From the NCBI GenBank assembly GCA_029339195.1, contig JAPTJF010000123.1, positions 62,001-126,000 on the forward strand: a DNA stretch of 64,000 bases, written 5' to 3'. The notes under the pieces were generated by a model. That model worked only from the letters and a program-made list of their open reading frames with translations. It ran no database searches and had not been told where the DNA came from. Of the stretch, positions 45,599 through 56,858 are shown piece after piece. The stretch comes from Micractinium sp. NFX-FRZ (lineage: Eukaryota; Chlorophyta; Trebouxiophyceae; Chlorellales; Chlorellaceae). Positions within the stretch are counted from its first letter, which is position 1. Every line of letters starts with the position of its first letter. The position numbers and the translations under genes are program-made.

Positions 45599-48500
45599 AT
45601 GTCGCAGGTTTACACGCTCGAGCCGCCCACCAAGGGGAAGGTGAGAGAGCCGCAGCTGCAGCAGCCACAACTGCCCCTCCGCCATCACCGCCGCCGCCAG
45701 TGCTGCCCGGCAGCAGGCGCCTGCGCTGCCGCCCTGCCCCTGCTGCCCTCCCTCCTTCTCCCACCATAGTGCTGCTGATGCGATGCCTCTTGCTGTTGCC
45801 TGCCACCATGTAAATGCCACTGCATCCGCCACTCCCGCTGCCGCTCCCGCTGCCGCCCTCTCGCCCGCGCGAGTACCTTTGTGACGCCCGCCTCCCCGTG
45901 CCTGCCTCTTCTTCCAATGACCTGCGCCCCCTTCCCAACAGGTGGTGCTGCGCACCACTCTGGGCGACCTGGACATTGAGCTGTGGCCCAAGGAGGCGCC
46001 CAAGGCGACGCGCAACTTTGTGCAGCTGTGCACGGAGGGGTACTATGACGGCACCATCTTCCACCGCATGATCAAGGACTTCATGTTCCAAGGTTTTTGG
46101 GTGCTGGAGGGTTGGTGCGGAATAGTTACATGCAATGTAGAGGAATTCAATGCGCGAATGCCGCACAGTACTGCAGGCCTGGCTGGATGGCACCAAATTC
46201 CAAGGCAGCGGGACGCGACTCTTTGTTGGAGCGAGACCTGACATGGGCGGTGCCGCTTGGGAGCGGGGCATGCAGCGCCAGTGGCGTTAAGAGGTGCAGT
46301 GCCAGCAGCTGTGCGCACGGTACTGCAGGTGCAGGCCAGCTTACACGCCAGTGTCAATTGCCTCCTTGCCGCTACCGCCACTGCAGGCGGCGACCCCACT
46401 GGCACAGGCGACGGCGGCCAGTCGATCTACGGGCGCCCCTTCAGGTGCGCTGCCGGCCTCCTGCACTTACTGGCAAAACCTTAGCACGGTCGTTTACATG
46501 TTGGGACGCCTCTGTGGAGTTTGCCTTGTGGTGCCCTGCCAAGAGGCCGAAGACGCCTCTGGTAGTGGTGTTGCCCTGCCAAGAGGCAGAGGCGCGGGCA
46601 GCCAGGAAGGCAGTGCCTGCAGCTCTGACATGTGGCTTCCTCTCGGCGCTGCTGCAGTGATGAGTTCCACTCGCGCCTCAAGTTCAACCACCGTGGGGTG
46701 GTGGCCTGCGCCAATCAGGTGGGCAGCCAGGGTGGAAGCACGTGGCTGGCGGCATGTATTGTCTCATCAGCAGGAGCTGTGCGCGTCTGTGCCTGCCTGT
46801 GAGCGCCTGTCAGCAACTGCCCATGTGCGCCCCCTTCCGTCTCTTGCCGTTTGTTGCACAGAGCAAGCCTGCCAGTTGTTTGCCACTGCCAAAACCGTGT
46901 ACTGACCTCCTCCCTATCTGCAGAACAAGCCCGACACCAACGGCTCCCAGTTCTTCATCACCCTGGACAGGGCAGACCATTGCAACCGGCAGTACACCAT
47001 CTTTGGCAAGATCACGGGTGCGCGAGGCGCTGCGCATGCTGTGCATGCTGCGCGTGCTATGTACTCCACGCTGTGTGCTACACCGGCAGCCGCAGATCCA
47101 CGCTTGCATGCAGTCCTCTTTACTGGCCTGGATGGGCAGCACAGGGCAGGGCAGTTGCTGCCTGCCATTCCCCCGTCTGCCACACCTGCCCACGCATCCT
47201 GCTCATGCCGTACCTCCCGCCTCCTTCCTGCTCATTGTACAGGCGACACCCTTTACAATTTGTCGCGCTTCAACGAGCTGGAGGTGGGGGAGGAGGACCG
47301 GCCGGAGCACCCGCCCGTGCTGACGCGCGCCGACGTGCTGTGGAACCCGTTTGACGACCTGCAGCCGCGCGTGGACAGGTGAGTGGGCAGCCTCCTGCTT
47401 CAAACTTCCAGCAGGCTGCGGCAACGCATGGTGTGCTGTGGAGCTGGTTTGGCACCCCACACGACACCGAACTTTGGGCACAGCACAGCACTCTATCCCT
47501 GCTTCATCAACCGGCCTGCAGGGACGCCAAGGAGGCGGCGGACAAGGCAGCGGCCGAGGCGGCAGCAACTGAGTCCAAGAAGCCGGCGCGCAAGCAGGCC
47601 AAGAACTTTGCGCTCATGTCGTTTGGTGAGTGGGCTGAGGCTGATGATGCAGGGGGATGGGAGAGCATGAGGGTGACGGTATGTCTGCATGGCATACGGC
47701 CAGCCTGGCAGATGGGCTGGCAGCGGGTGGCTGGACCGCCTGCTGCCCTCCGTGTACGCTCTGCGCTCTCTCCATGACCTGCCTCTGTGTGAAGTTGCTG
47801 AAGCCCGGGCCCACTGTACTCACAATTGCGCTGCCGCCCCAACCCGAAGGCTGATGATGAGGAGGACTTGCTGCTGACATGGCTGCCAAGGTCAACACAC
47901 ACACACACACACACACACACTCCAACCCCGCCGCTTCCTCTCAACCTGCCGCTGCCCCCTGCAGGCGACGAGGCCGAGGAGGAGGATGCGGAGGCGGCCG
48001 AGGCGGCTGCCAAGCTCAAGATCCGCAGCGCTCACGACGCTCTGGAAGACGAGCGTCTGGCCAAGGAGCCGGCGGTTGAGGTGGACCTGGAGAAGTGAGT
48101 TTGGTGGGGGGAGTGAGCCAACGGGTGTTGCTGTGGGTGGGTGCGAGGTGCCAAGGTTGGGAGATGGGCGGCTGGCCCAGGAGCCGGCGGTAGCGAGTGG
48201 CTGCTGGGCAGCCCTGGCTGTGCAGGTGGCTGGGGGCGGGGCCACGGCAGCCAAGCTGCAGGGGGGTAGCAGCTGTTGTGTGGCGGCTGGCAGGCATGGA
48301 TGGCAGGGCAGCGCGTGACGTGGCCCCCTGACCTTTGCCTCACCGCCGCTGCCTGCCTGCCTGCCTGCAGGGTGCGTGAGAAGATGCGGGCTGCCAAGGC
48401 ACAGAGGCAGGCCGAGGAGGCAGCGGCAGCAGGCGCAGCGGGCGACAGCGGCGGGGAGGAAGATTTCGGCAGCCACATGTTGAAGCAGATGCACGCCAAG

Positions 48501-50845
48501 CGCAAGGCAATGGGGCTGGAGCCAGCGGCGGAGCAGCGGGCGCAGGGCGTGGCACAGCAGCAGCAGCAGCAGCGGCAGGAGGGGGATGAGGAGCTGGATT
48601 ACGGGGAGTCGGATGGCGAGGAGGCGGAGGCGGGTGGTGGGCGCAGCGGGGAGGAGGACGAGGATGAAGGTGCGCCTGCCCTGCCTCTTGTTGTTTTCAA
48701 TGCTGCACGTGATGCAAAGAAGCAGCGGTGCTATGTGCCCGCCTCCGGCACACACTACCATTGTGCGTTCTTGCTGGCTCCCCTCCTCTGCTTATCCCTG
48801 GCCCACCTGCCCACCCACCTGCCTGCAGCCCCGCGCAAGCGCTCGCGGCTGGCGGACCAGGGGCGGGGGCGCAAGTCCTCCGCGGCTGTGGTGATGGTCA
48901 GCAAGCAGATCAAGGTGGGCAGCAGCGGGGGTGGGGCGAGGGCCGACATGCAGGTGCAGGCCTGGCAGCTGCTGTGCATGACGTGCGCGCCTCTATGCTC
49001 ACCCTGTGCCGCTATACACCCATTCTCTAATAACCCTGCTTCATTTTTCTCTCACCCTCCTTTCCTCCCTGCCAGGTGGCCGACTCAGAGCTGCTCACAG
49101 ACTGGGAGCGCAAGCGCCAGGAGTACAAGCAGCGCAAGCGGCTGGGCGGCAGCCGCGAGAAGCAGACGCTGCAGCGGCTGGCCTCCTTCCAAGACAAGCT
49201 CAAGGCGCAGGCCAAGGGCAAGGCCGCAGCAACAGAGAAGGAGGAGGCGGCAGCAGATGGGGGCGGCGCAGCCCCTGCGGCAGCAGCGCCGACCAAGGAG
49301 CAAGAGGGGGAAGCGGCAGAGGCAGGCAAGCAGCAGGCGGCAGCTTCAGCGGCAGCAGAGAAGCAGCAGGCGGCTGCGGCGGCAGGAGGAAAGGAGGAGC
49401 GTGCTGTGGGGGAGGCTGGCTACTCTGGGCGGGTGCGGGACGACATTGACCACCGCGCCTACATGCCAGGTGGGCTGGAACGGGTGCAGGCTGGCGGGAC
49501 AGGTGTCAGCGCTGGGCTGGTGGGGCAGGTGGGGCCGCTTGCAGTGCCTGAGGTTCTGTGTGCTGGCCAGCGCAGGGAGCGCTTGCTTCCAAGGTTGGAG
49601 CACGAACTGTGCCTTAGTGCCCCATGGGCTTGCCGCCCACCCCTCGGTCGCAATCCTGCCCCTGCCCCTGCCTCCGCCACCGACCATCCGGCCTGCCTGG
49701 CTGGCGCTGGGCTCAACCCCCTGGTGCTGCTGCTCCTGCTGCTGCTGACTGCCAGCCCACCCACCCTCCCACCTCATATGGTGCCGCCACCCTAGCCACC
49801 CCCAACGCACCCCCCATCCATCCACTTCTGTGCCCATCCATGTGTGCAAGGCTACCCGGGTAACGCCCGCAGCCGTACCTGCTCATGCCTTATGCCTCAC
49901 TCGCTCCAACTTAACCTTCCACACGGTGCAGCCGCCTGGCGTGTGGACGACTACCTGGGTGATGCCGAGGATGACGATGACCTGGACCTGGCCTCCCTGC
50001 GGCGGCACAAGTGAGGGTTTGAATATTAGGCTTGTGGGGAAGGTTAGAGGGGCTGGGCAGTGGGGGCGCAAATGCTGGGATGGATCCGGTTAGCATGAGG
50101 CACCGAACATCGGTTGTAATGCCGACCCTTGACATGCGGTGGCGTTGGCCCAGCAGTTCTGCGGGTGGTTGTGGCAGTGCAGGGCAGAGTGGTGTGGGCC
50201 CGCCAGGGCTGCAATGCTGTTTTGGATGCTGCCGTGGTGCACGCCTGGCCCGCTTCGCCCTGCCTGCCCCACCCCTCCCTGCACCTTTTCCATCCATGCG
50301 CGTGGCTTCCATTCCTGCAGGCTTTCGTTTGCCAAGGATAAGAAGGATGCCATGTCGCGCAGGTCAGAGCGGGGGGCGGGTTGGAGGTCAGGCTGAGCCA
50401 GCAGGCGGGGCAGGGCGCGCAATGCCTGCACATGCAACCGCCGGAGTAACTTCTGCCATGCCCTTGTGCCCGCACTCGTTCGTGTGCCTGCAACGCGCCG
50501 CTTGCGGAGGGCAGCCGGACTTGCACACCCACGCCACTGTGGGTGGTGTACCGTGGGGGATCCTCCACCCCGTGCCTTCACCCTCCTCCTCACATCATAC
50601 ACTCGCCTCCACACTGCCGCAGTGACAATGTGGATGACTACGTATGTGGTGGACCCCATGCCCCTTCACTCAATTACGCTCATCATTCAATCGTTAATTC
50701 ATTCAATCAACACTGCCGCAGCGACAACGTGGATGACTATGTAGTGGTGGACCCCCTGCTGGAGGCGGGCAAGGCCAAGTTCAACAAGCAGCAGCAGAAG
50801 GCGAAGAAGCGGCAGAGCGAGTGGGCGGGGCGCGGGCAGGGCTGA
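45599..50845 (+). CDS. CWC27: spliceosome-associated cyclophilin CWC27
   Basis: Fourteen exons: 45599-45640, 45942-46092, 46387-46444, 46658-46718, 46924-47017, 47243-47378, 47522-47625, 47965-48094, 48371-48669, 48829-48914, 49076-49469, 49932-50010, 50321-50362 and 50722-50845 (599 aa, phases agree). CWC27 belongs to the activated spliceosome. The cyclophilin domain (about residues 12-180) has TTLGDLDIELWPKEAPKA, FHRMIKDFMFQGGDPTGTG, SDEFHSRLKFNHRG and NGSQFFITLDRAD. The family-specific parts follow: VLWNPFDDLQPRV, KNFALMSFGE, a long acidic/basic charged region, SREKQTLQRL-like helix and the ending DNVDDYVVVDPLLE. An upstream copy of the last exon's start (acceptor at 50622) is tandemly duplicated 99 bp before the one used. 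A CA repeat lies in intron 7. Confidence 0.9.
47893..47921 (+). repeat. CA dinucleotide microsatellite in CWC27 intron 7
   Basis: About fourteen CA units lie about 45 bp before the acceptor of exon 8. Confidence 0.85.
50612..50756 (+). repeat. tandem duplication across a 3' splice site (CWC27)
   Basis: CACTGCCGCAG followed by YGACAAYGTGGATGACTAY and TGGTGGACCCC occurs twice, 99 bp apart (exon-start copies at 50623 and 50722). Only the second copy reads through to the family C-terminus. Confidence 0.85.
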
Positions 50846-51442
50846 GCTGGCGCTTGCGCGGCTGCGGCGGCGGCGCCGGCCGCCTGTGGTGGCACAGGCT
50901 GCAGGAGTGGATTGTTAGAAAGCATGGGGCTTTTATGTCTTATAAGACCTGGCGGTTGCATGCCACATCTGCCTGATGACTGCCAAATGTGGACTATACC
51001 ATTTCGACAGCGGGGGGGGTGTGGGGGGGGCTGCGCCCCCCCCACCCTGGAAATTTTGCCTCGCCGCCCCACTCATTCATCACATCTTATCGATGACAGA
51101 TAAAGTACACGTGCTTGGACGGTTTGGTGCCTCTTTTGGTGGGAGGGTGGACAAAGATCTCACCACCAGAGTGGCATTTCATGTTAGGAGTTGAGGGTAG
51201 GAAGGGTGTGGGACAGTCGACGGCGCCGCTAGCAGCTGCACAACTCCAGGCAATGACTGTTGCAGGAGGGCAGGACCTGAGACGGGAATGCCACTTGCCC
51301 TCACGCTGGGGGTCCAGCACCGCGTGCTTTCTACCTGCTGTCCACCGTGCTCACGGACACCAGGGGAGGTGGCTCGCCCTCTCCAGGCGCACCACATCGA
51401 TCATAGATCGGTTCCCGAGGCGCAAGCACCAAGGGTTCGTTC
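50846..51442. other. intergenic region containing structured repeat copy 2
   Basis: 597 bp between CWC27 and gene C, both on the plus strand. It holds repeat copy 2 (50993-51113) and presumably the promoter of gene C. No coding frame was seen. Confidence 0.4.
50993..51113 (+). repeat. dispersed structured 3'-end repeat, copy 2
   Basis: Same order as copy 1: ACTATACC, a G/C-run hairpin (51021-51045, an 11-bp perfect stem GTGGGGGGGGC with a TGC loop), a variable spacer, then TTATC-GATGACA-GATAA (51087-51103) and AAGTACACGTGC. It lies 148 bp past the CWC27 stop in the sense orientation. Confidence 0.75.
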
Positions 51443-52028
51443 ATGCAGGCCTCGCGCCAGCACTCGACTGCCCCCCCGACTCCCCAGCCGCCCCGCGGAC
51501 TGCAGCAGCCGGCTGCGGCAGCCTCAGCAACACCCCACCCGTGTCCCGAGGCATCAGACCTGCAGCTGGTTGGCTGGCAGTTCCTCCGCCACAACCGCGG
51601 CGCGCGCGGTGGCAGCGTCGATGGCCTGCCTCTGGCGCAAGCACGCCAGGTGGGCGGGTTGGCAGCCAAGCTGCTTGCCCAGGGGTGTGAACTTAGCGGG
51701 GCCATCTTGACTGGCCGGGTCATATGAGTGGCGTCAATAAGACTGCAAGCAGGCAGGCAATGTGCACCTGCAGAATGGCAGCGGCCTTTGAAAGGTTCGG
51801 GCACTCGACGGCCTCCTCCCACTGTTCTTCTCCCTGCCGCTTGTCCCACTGCCCGCTTGCGCAGGCGGCGCGCCAAGCCGGGTGGCAGCACATCCCGGGC
51901 ACCGCGCACAGCGTGCAGGGTGCGCCATCATCGAAGCGGGCTGAGACAGAGCGCACTCAGCGCACCCGCACCCCGCTGGCGCACCTGCTGGCGCAGCTGC
52001 AGCCTGAAGCCCAGCAGCCCCAGCAGCC

Positions 52029-52059
<31 letters not shown>

Positions 52060-54228
52060 CACAGTGCTGGGTGCACAGTGCTGGCACCAGCTGACGGCGT
52101 GTGGGGTGCCCCCCTGCTGACGCCAGATGGCAGGAACCGGGACGGGGAGCGGGCGGTTTCAGCTGGCAGCGGGCAGGGCAGCGCGCTGCTGGTGCCGGTG
52201 GCCGGCAGGCAGGGCGGGCCCCCTGTGGGACCAGCTGGCATTGGGCAGGGGAGTGCCCCGTTGGGGCCGGCTGGCAGCGGAGATTGCAATCCACATACCA
52301 CATCAACTCCCCAGCCTGCGTCCAGCTCAGGCCTCATTGATTTCATCGACCTGTGCTCCGACAGTGAGGAAGGGGAGGGGGAGCAGGGGCAGGGGCAGGA
52401 GCAGGAGCAGAGCAGCCGGCGACAAGGCCAGAGGCTGGTGAAGCAGGAGGAGGCAGGGGAGGGAGGGGAGGAGGAGGAGGTGGAGGAGGAGGAGGTGGTG
52501 GAGGAGGAGGAGGAGCAGCCGCAGGCGCCGCCGCCGCCGCCGCAGCGGCTGCAGCGCGCCAATCGAGGACAGGAGCCGGATGAAAGAGGGTGCAAGGAGG
52601 AAAGGGGGGAGGAGCAAGGGGGCAATGGAGAGCATCCTCAGCAGCAGCAGCAGCAGCCTCGCTCTCCGCACCAACTGCAGCTGCAACCGGCACAGGAGCA
52701 CAGCATGGAGGATGGTGAAGACTCAGATTGCCAGCAGCAAGCGCAGCAGCAGCAGCAGCAGCGGCGCTACCACCTTCTGGGGTGCTCCCACTGCGGCACA
52801 GATCACAGCATTGTCTGGAAGCGCCACCCAGTCAGCAACCAGCGGCTGTGCCAGCAGTGCCGTGCACACATGAATGCACATAGTGGACAGCTGCCAGATG
52901 TGCCTGAAGAGCCACCAGAGGAGGAGGAGGAGGAGGAGCGGGGCAAGCCGCAGCGGCAGTGCCTCGAGTGCGGCAGGACCGCCCCAGGCAAATGCTGGAA
53001 CCGCCACCCGGTCACAAAGGCGGAGTGGTACTGTGTGCCGTGCTACTGCCGTGCCTATGCCGCAATGAGGAAGCTGGCGCAGCAGAGGGAAGAGAAGCAA
53101 GCAGCGGGGGAGGTAGATAAGGACGCCGAGGATGGGGAATGGAGGGACCAGCTGGCACATGCTTCGGTGAAGGCTGCAGAGCAGCCGGCGGGCGGCAGCC
53201 CACCGCACGCTGCAGTGCAGCAGCCAGGCGGCAGCCCAGGGCACGCGGCAGAGCAGCCGGCAGGCAGCAGCCCAGCCCAGGCGGCAGAGCAGCCCAGGCG
53301 GCAGGGCAGCGCGGTGCATTCCGCAGGTCAGCAGCAGCAGCAGCGGCAGCAGCAGCAGAGCGAGCATATGGCACACCCTGCCAGGAGAGGTGCCTCGGAG
53401 CCGCCCACCAAGCGGCAGTGCCTGGGCATAAGTCAGCAGAGGCAGCTCGGGGCTGGCGGCAGCTCAGCTGCTGGCGGCAGGCAGCAGCCACGGCAGCCTT
53501 CCTCGTCGCTTCCTGACACCCGGCGGCTGCAGGTGCCAGCACCGCAGCAGGCGCAGCAGCAGCCGGCACAGCAGGCGCAGCAACAACAGCACCAGCAACA
53601 GACAGAGGAGCAGGCGCTGCAGCCCCTGTCCCCGCCGCCACAGCAGGCACAGCATGGGTGGCCTGTGCCGCCGCCACAGGGGCAGGACCAGTCCACCCTG
53701 CCGCCACCACAGCAGGCGCAGCAGGCACAGCAGGGGCAGGAGCTGTTCACCCTGCTGCTGCAGGAGGTTACGACGCCCGCCGGCGCTGCCTCGGGGCTCA
53801 CTGCTGAGCTGGCAGCCTCTACCTGACCATGATGGAAGAGCGGCCAGAAGAGCTGCGGGCCAGCCGGGTGAGTCAGGCTGGTGTGGGTGAAGTCAGGGGC
53901 ATTGGTTTCGGAGAGCATGTGAGAGCCAGCCGGGAACGACATGCTGTGTGTGGCCGACATGGGGAGTGTGAACGTAAGGAGTGCATGGGGGGCACGGCAG
54001 GCCTGTTGCCAGTGCGGGAGGAAGTGCATCAAGCGGAGCACGCACATCGACCGTCTGCTGCCTGCATGCTTGCTTACGTTCTCACCTGCTCAATTGCCTG
54101 CCTCCTCTCCTGCCGCCGCTGTCACACAGGAGGGCCGCCTGCGCGTGCTGCTGCAGGCGGGGCTGCTCTGTGCGGCTGCAGAGATGATAAGAACTGCGCT
54201 GGAGTGCAGGCCCCGTGCCCCACGCTGA
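51443..54228 (+). pseudogene. gene C: two-finger GATA-like protein with a frameshifted C-terminal box
   Basis: Exons 51443-51649 and 51865-53826 give 722 aa as read. Two fingers (an L-type with IVWKRHPVSNQRLCQQC and a W-type with WNRHPVTKAEWYC) lie around 52785-53045. N-terminal to them are GLIDFIDLCSDSEE and RLVKQEE, shared with gene B, then Glu and Gln tracts. The box LFTLLLQEVTTPAG runs into a stop at 53824-53826. Compared with genes A and B, one base is missing just before, at about 53820; in the other frame the family sequence continues to the usual donor (exon end 53867), and the final family exon (54130-54228, EGRLRVLLQAGLLCAAAEM) is intact. The gene is therefore either recently damaged at its tail or the assembly has an indel. 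Most of the protein should still be made. Confidence 0.65.
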
Positions 54229-54821
54229 AGTGCTGCACCCTGGCGGTGCGTTGCGACAGCTTCAAAACAAAGCCACGGTGCAAGCAGAGGCTCCGGTGCA
54301 CGGCTTTGAGAAGCTCGCAGCCAAGCAGCCGTGTGGCGGTGGTGACTCTGCCCAGTGCACGTGTTCAGTGGCAGCGCCCTGGTCTGCCAAGTGCCAAGCC
54401 TGCCAAACAGCATCAGTGCCTCCAGTCACAGTCAACACATGTTTTTGTCGACACCTTTTCTTCTTGCACAGCGCGTGGCGTGCACACCGATCGTGTTTGC
54501 TTGCTTGTGAAAGTTTCAAGCGGAATGCACCCCATCTGTGCCAGCCCCTTGCTTGCACCAAACCCCCGCCCCAGCGTGCACAGCACAGCCCGTCATACAT
54601 GCGTTTTACTGGCGCACTCGGTTGGGCCCTACATGGCTGTCAAGTACGAGAAACCTGTGTGTACACACATGGGTGACAAAGCATCAAATGAGAAGGATGG
54701 AGGGAATCGTGAAACACTAACTATCGTGAAACACTAACTAGCAAACTGGCAAGGATGGGGAGACGGACCCAGCACGTGCATCACTAAAGCCGCGCCCTAC
54801 AGCTCACTATTGCTGCTGTCA
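54229..54821. other. convergent 3' intergenic region
   Basis: 593 bp between gene C (+) and the RING-CH gene (-). It contains a 17-bp direct repeat (ATCGTGAAACACTAACT twice, about 54706-54740). Confidence 0.4.
54706..54740 (+). repeat. 17-bp tandem direct repeat
   Basis: Two head-to-tail copies of ATCGTGAAACACTAACT. Confidence 0.8.
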
Positions 54822-56206
54822 CTACTTGCTGCTGGCGCCGCCGCTACTGGCGCCGCCGCTAAAGCCGCCTCCCCGCCCTGCCGAGCCAGCCAGCCAGAGG
54901 CCCGCGCCGCCGAGCACCGCAACGGCCAGCAGGGCGCCGCCCTGCCACCACCGCAGCTGCCTGCGCAGCGCCTGCGCCTGCGAAGCCAGCTCGGCCTGCT
55001 CTCGCCTCAGCTGTGCCACATCCCCTTCTAGGCGCATTCTCTGGGCATGCAGCTGCGCTGCCTGCAGCCGAGTCAGCCGCGCGCTCAGCTCCAGCCGCAG
55101 GCTGCTCAGCTCCGCCTCTCGCCGCCGCACTTTGTCCCGCGCGTCTGCCAGCTGCCGCGCGCTCTCCGCCCGCGCGTACTCGATCTCTCCAATGATGTGC
55201 CCCTTCTCCTCCCGCAGCCGCGCCTCCACCTCCTGGTGCCGCATGGCCAGAAGCTCAACCATTCCCTGCAGCACCGACAGCGTCTCGCCCACCGCCGCCT
55301 CGCGCTGCGTGCTGCGCTCCGCGCCGGCGGCGTGCACCCGCAGCAGCTGGCGGGCCAGCGCCTCGGGAGACACTGCGAGAGAGGGTGGGGTGTGTGGAGG
55401 GAGCGCGAGGGCCGGGCTAGGTGACAAAATGGTGTGCCGAGTGTGGGCGTGGGCCGGGTCGGCAGAGCACTTCGTCTCGCGGCGGGCAGGCGTGCCATGT
55501 GTAGAGCAGCCAGGCAGCAATGGCACACCCTGCTCCTGCGCTGCATGAGCGTAGTAACTTGCCGAGGACGGAGGCTGGGCAGAGGGTGGGCAGCGCTCAG
55601 CGGGATCTGGGCGACGCCAGGCGTTGCAGCCTCGCAAGCACCAACCATGATTTCCCTATTTCCCTCCCTTGCTGGCTCCGCCCCACACAGCATGCACCCC
55701 CCCTGGCTCACTTGTGAGGTTGTGCACGTACGGCGCCTGGCAGACCTCGCACTTGTGCCCGTTGACCTTGCCCTGCGCTGCTCTTGCCACCATCCAAGAC
55801 ACCAGACAATTCTGGTGGACTGGCTTGGTGAGGCAGCGGCACGGCAGGATCAGCGGATCACCTGCACATGGAGTGGGATGACAAGGGGATGAGGACACGA
55901 GGGCGGGCGGGGCGGCAGCAACAGCGGCAGCAGCGGCGGCGGCGGCGGTGGCGGCAGACTAGGGTTGGAGACCGGAGGGCTCTCGAGTGAACGCAAGGGC
56001 TCCGTGCGCGCACCCATCACCGCCCTACGCCCTGCGGAGCGTGGTCTGAGCATGGCACGGCCGCACACAGCCCGCCAGGCCACTGTCGAACTCCCGTCAC
56101 TCCAAACCTCCGGAGCGCGCGCACCGTCTTCCTCGGATGAGTGACAGATATAACATACATCGTGAGACGATTCGGGAGCTGCGGGCACTGCACCGGCTCC
56201 TGCCAT
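54822..56206 (-). CDS. RING-CH (MARCH-type) E3 ubiquitin ligase with coiled coil and C-terminal membrane anchor
   Basis: Exons 56206-56125, 55861-55712 and 55372-54822 give 260 aa. The RING-variant domain (residues about 18-77) has CYICHSSEED, LPCRCLTKPVHQNCLVSW and HKCEVCQ, which is the C4HC3 order of RING-CH ligases that ubiquitinate membrane proteins. A coiled coil (about 100-220; ARLREEKGHIIGEIEYARAE) and a final hydrophobic segment (GALLAVAVLGGAGLWLAG) follow, with a short Gly/Ser-rich tail. Common MARCH proteins have two membrane segments right after the RING; here there is one at the very C-terminus, so it is probably tail-anchored, facing the cytosol. Exon borders cut the RING-CH domain after the first zinc-ligand pair. 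Confidence 0.82.
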
Positions 56207-56858
56207 TCTGCCGATCGCGGACCGTCCCGCTCAAAGTCACCTCTGCGAGGTGAAGATGGGTTGTGGGGGTTCGGTGGGTGCAGCGACAACCGTAATGAGT
56301 GAGGTTTACAGCTTCAGCATCACAGCATGCATGTCGCGGCCGCCGGCGGGTTTTGCTGCCTGCAGGTGCATTTTCTCGGCCTGTCTCACATTCCTGCGAT
56401 CTCCCAGTCAACCAACCTTGCATTTCTTGACCCGTTAACAACCTTGGTGTGGTGTCACAGCCGCTCTTTTCGGCCTTCCAAGGTACGCTGCGCGTGAGCC
56501 TCAGGGCTGGGTGCCTGGTCATCTGCCCATGGATGCAGTGAAGGTGGTGCAAAGAGTGGCACTGGGCAGCTTCCGTGCTAGGCAGACAGACAGACAGACA
56601 CCTGCCTACCAGGCGAGCAGTCGTGCCACTTCCCGACGGGGGCTCCGCTGCAGGGCAGCGCTGCCTGAGCCGCTGCCAGGCTCCCATTACAGCCTTGCTT
56701 GCCCATTACACTGCGTCAACGCCGCCGCTGCCGCCGGCGCTGCTGACGCACGTGGAGCTGGTATCTGGCAGCTGCCACATAATCCTGCTTACATTATTAT
56801 TGACTCCGTGGCCTTCCTTCCGCGCTGCAGGACTCACACGCACATCCCTGCCGATCAG
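56207..56858. promoter_or_regulatory. divergent promoter region
   Basis: 652 bp between the RING-CH gene (-) and a secreted-protein gene (+). It has a short CAGA repeat near 56583-56600. No TATA or other element was recognised. Confidence 0.35.

Noticed and set aside
51179..51397. Short frames upstream of gene C as an extra gene
   Set aside because: No domain, no splice continuity and no support beyond open frame length in GC-rich DNA.
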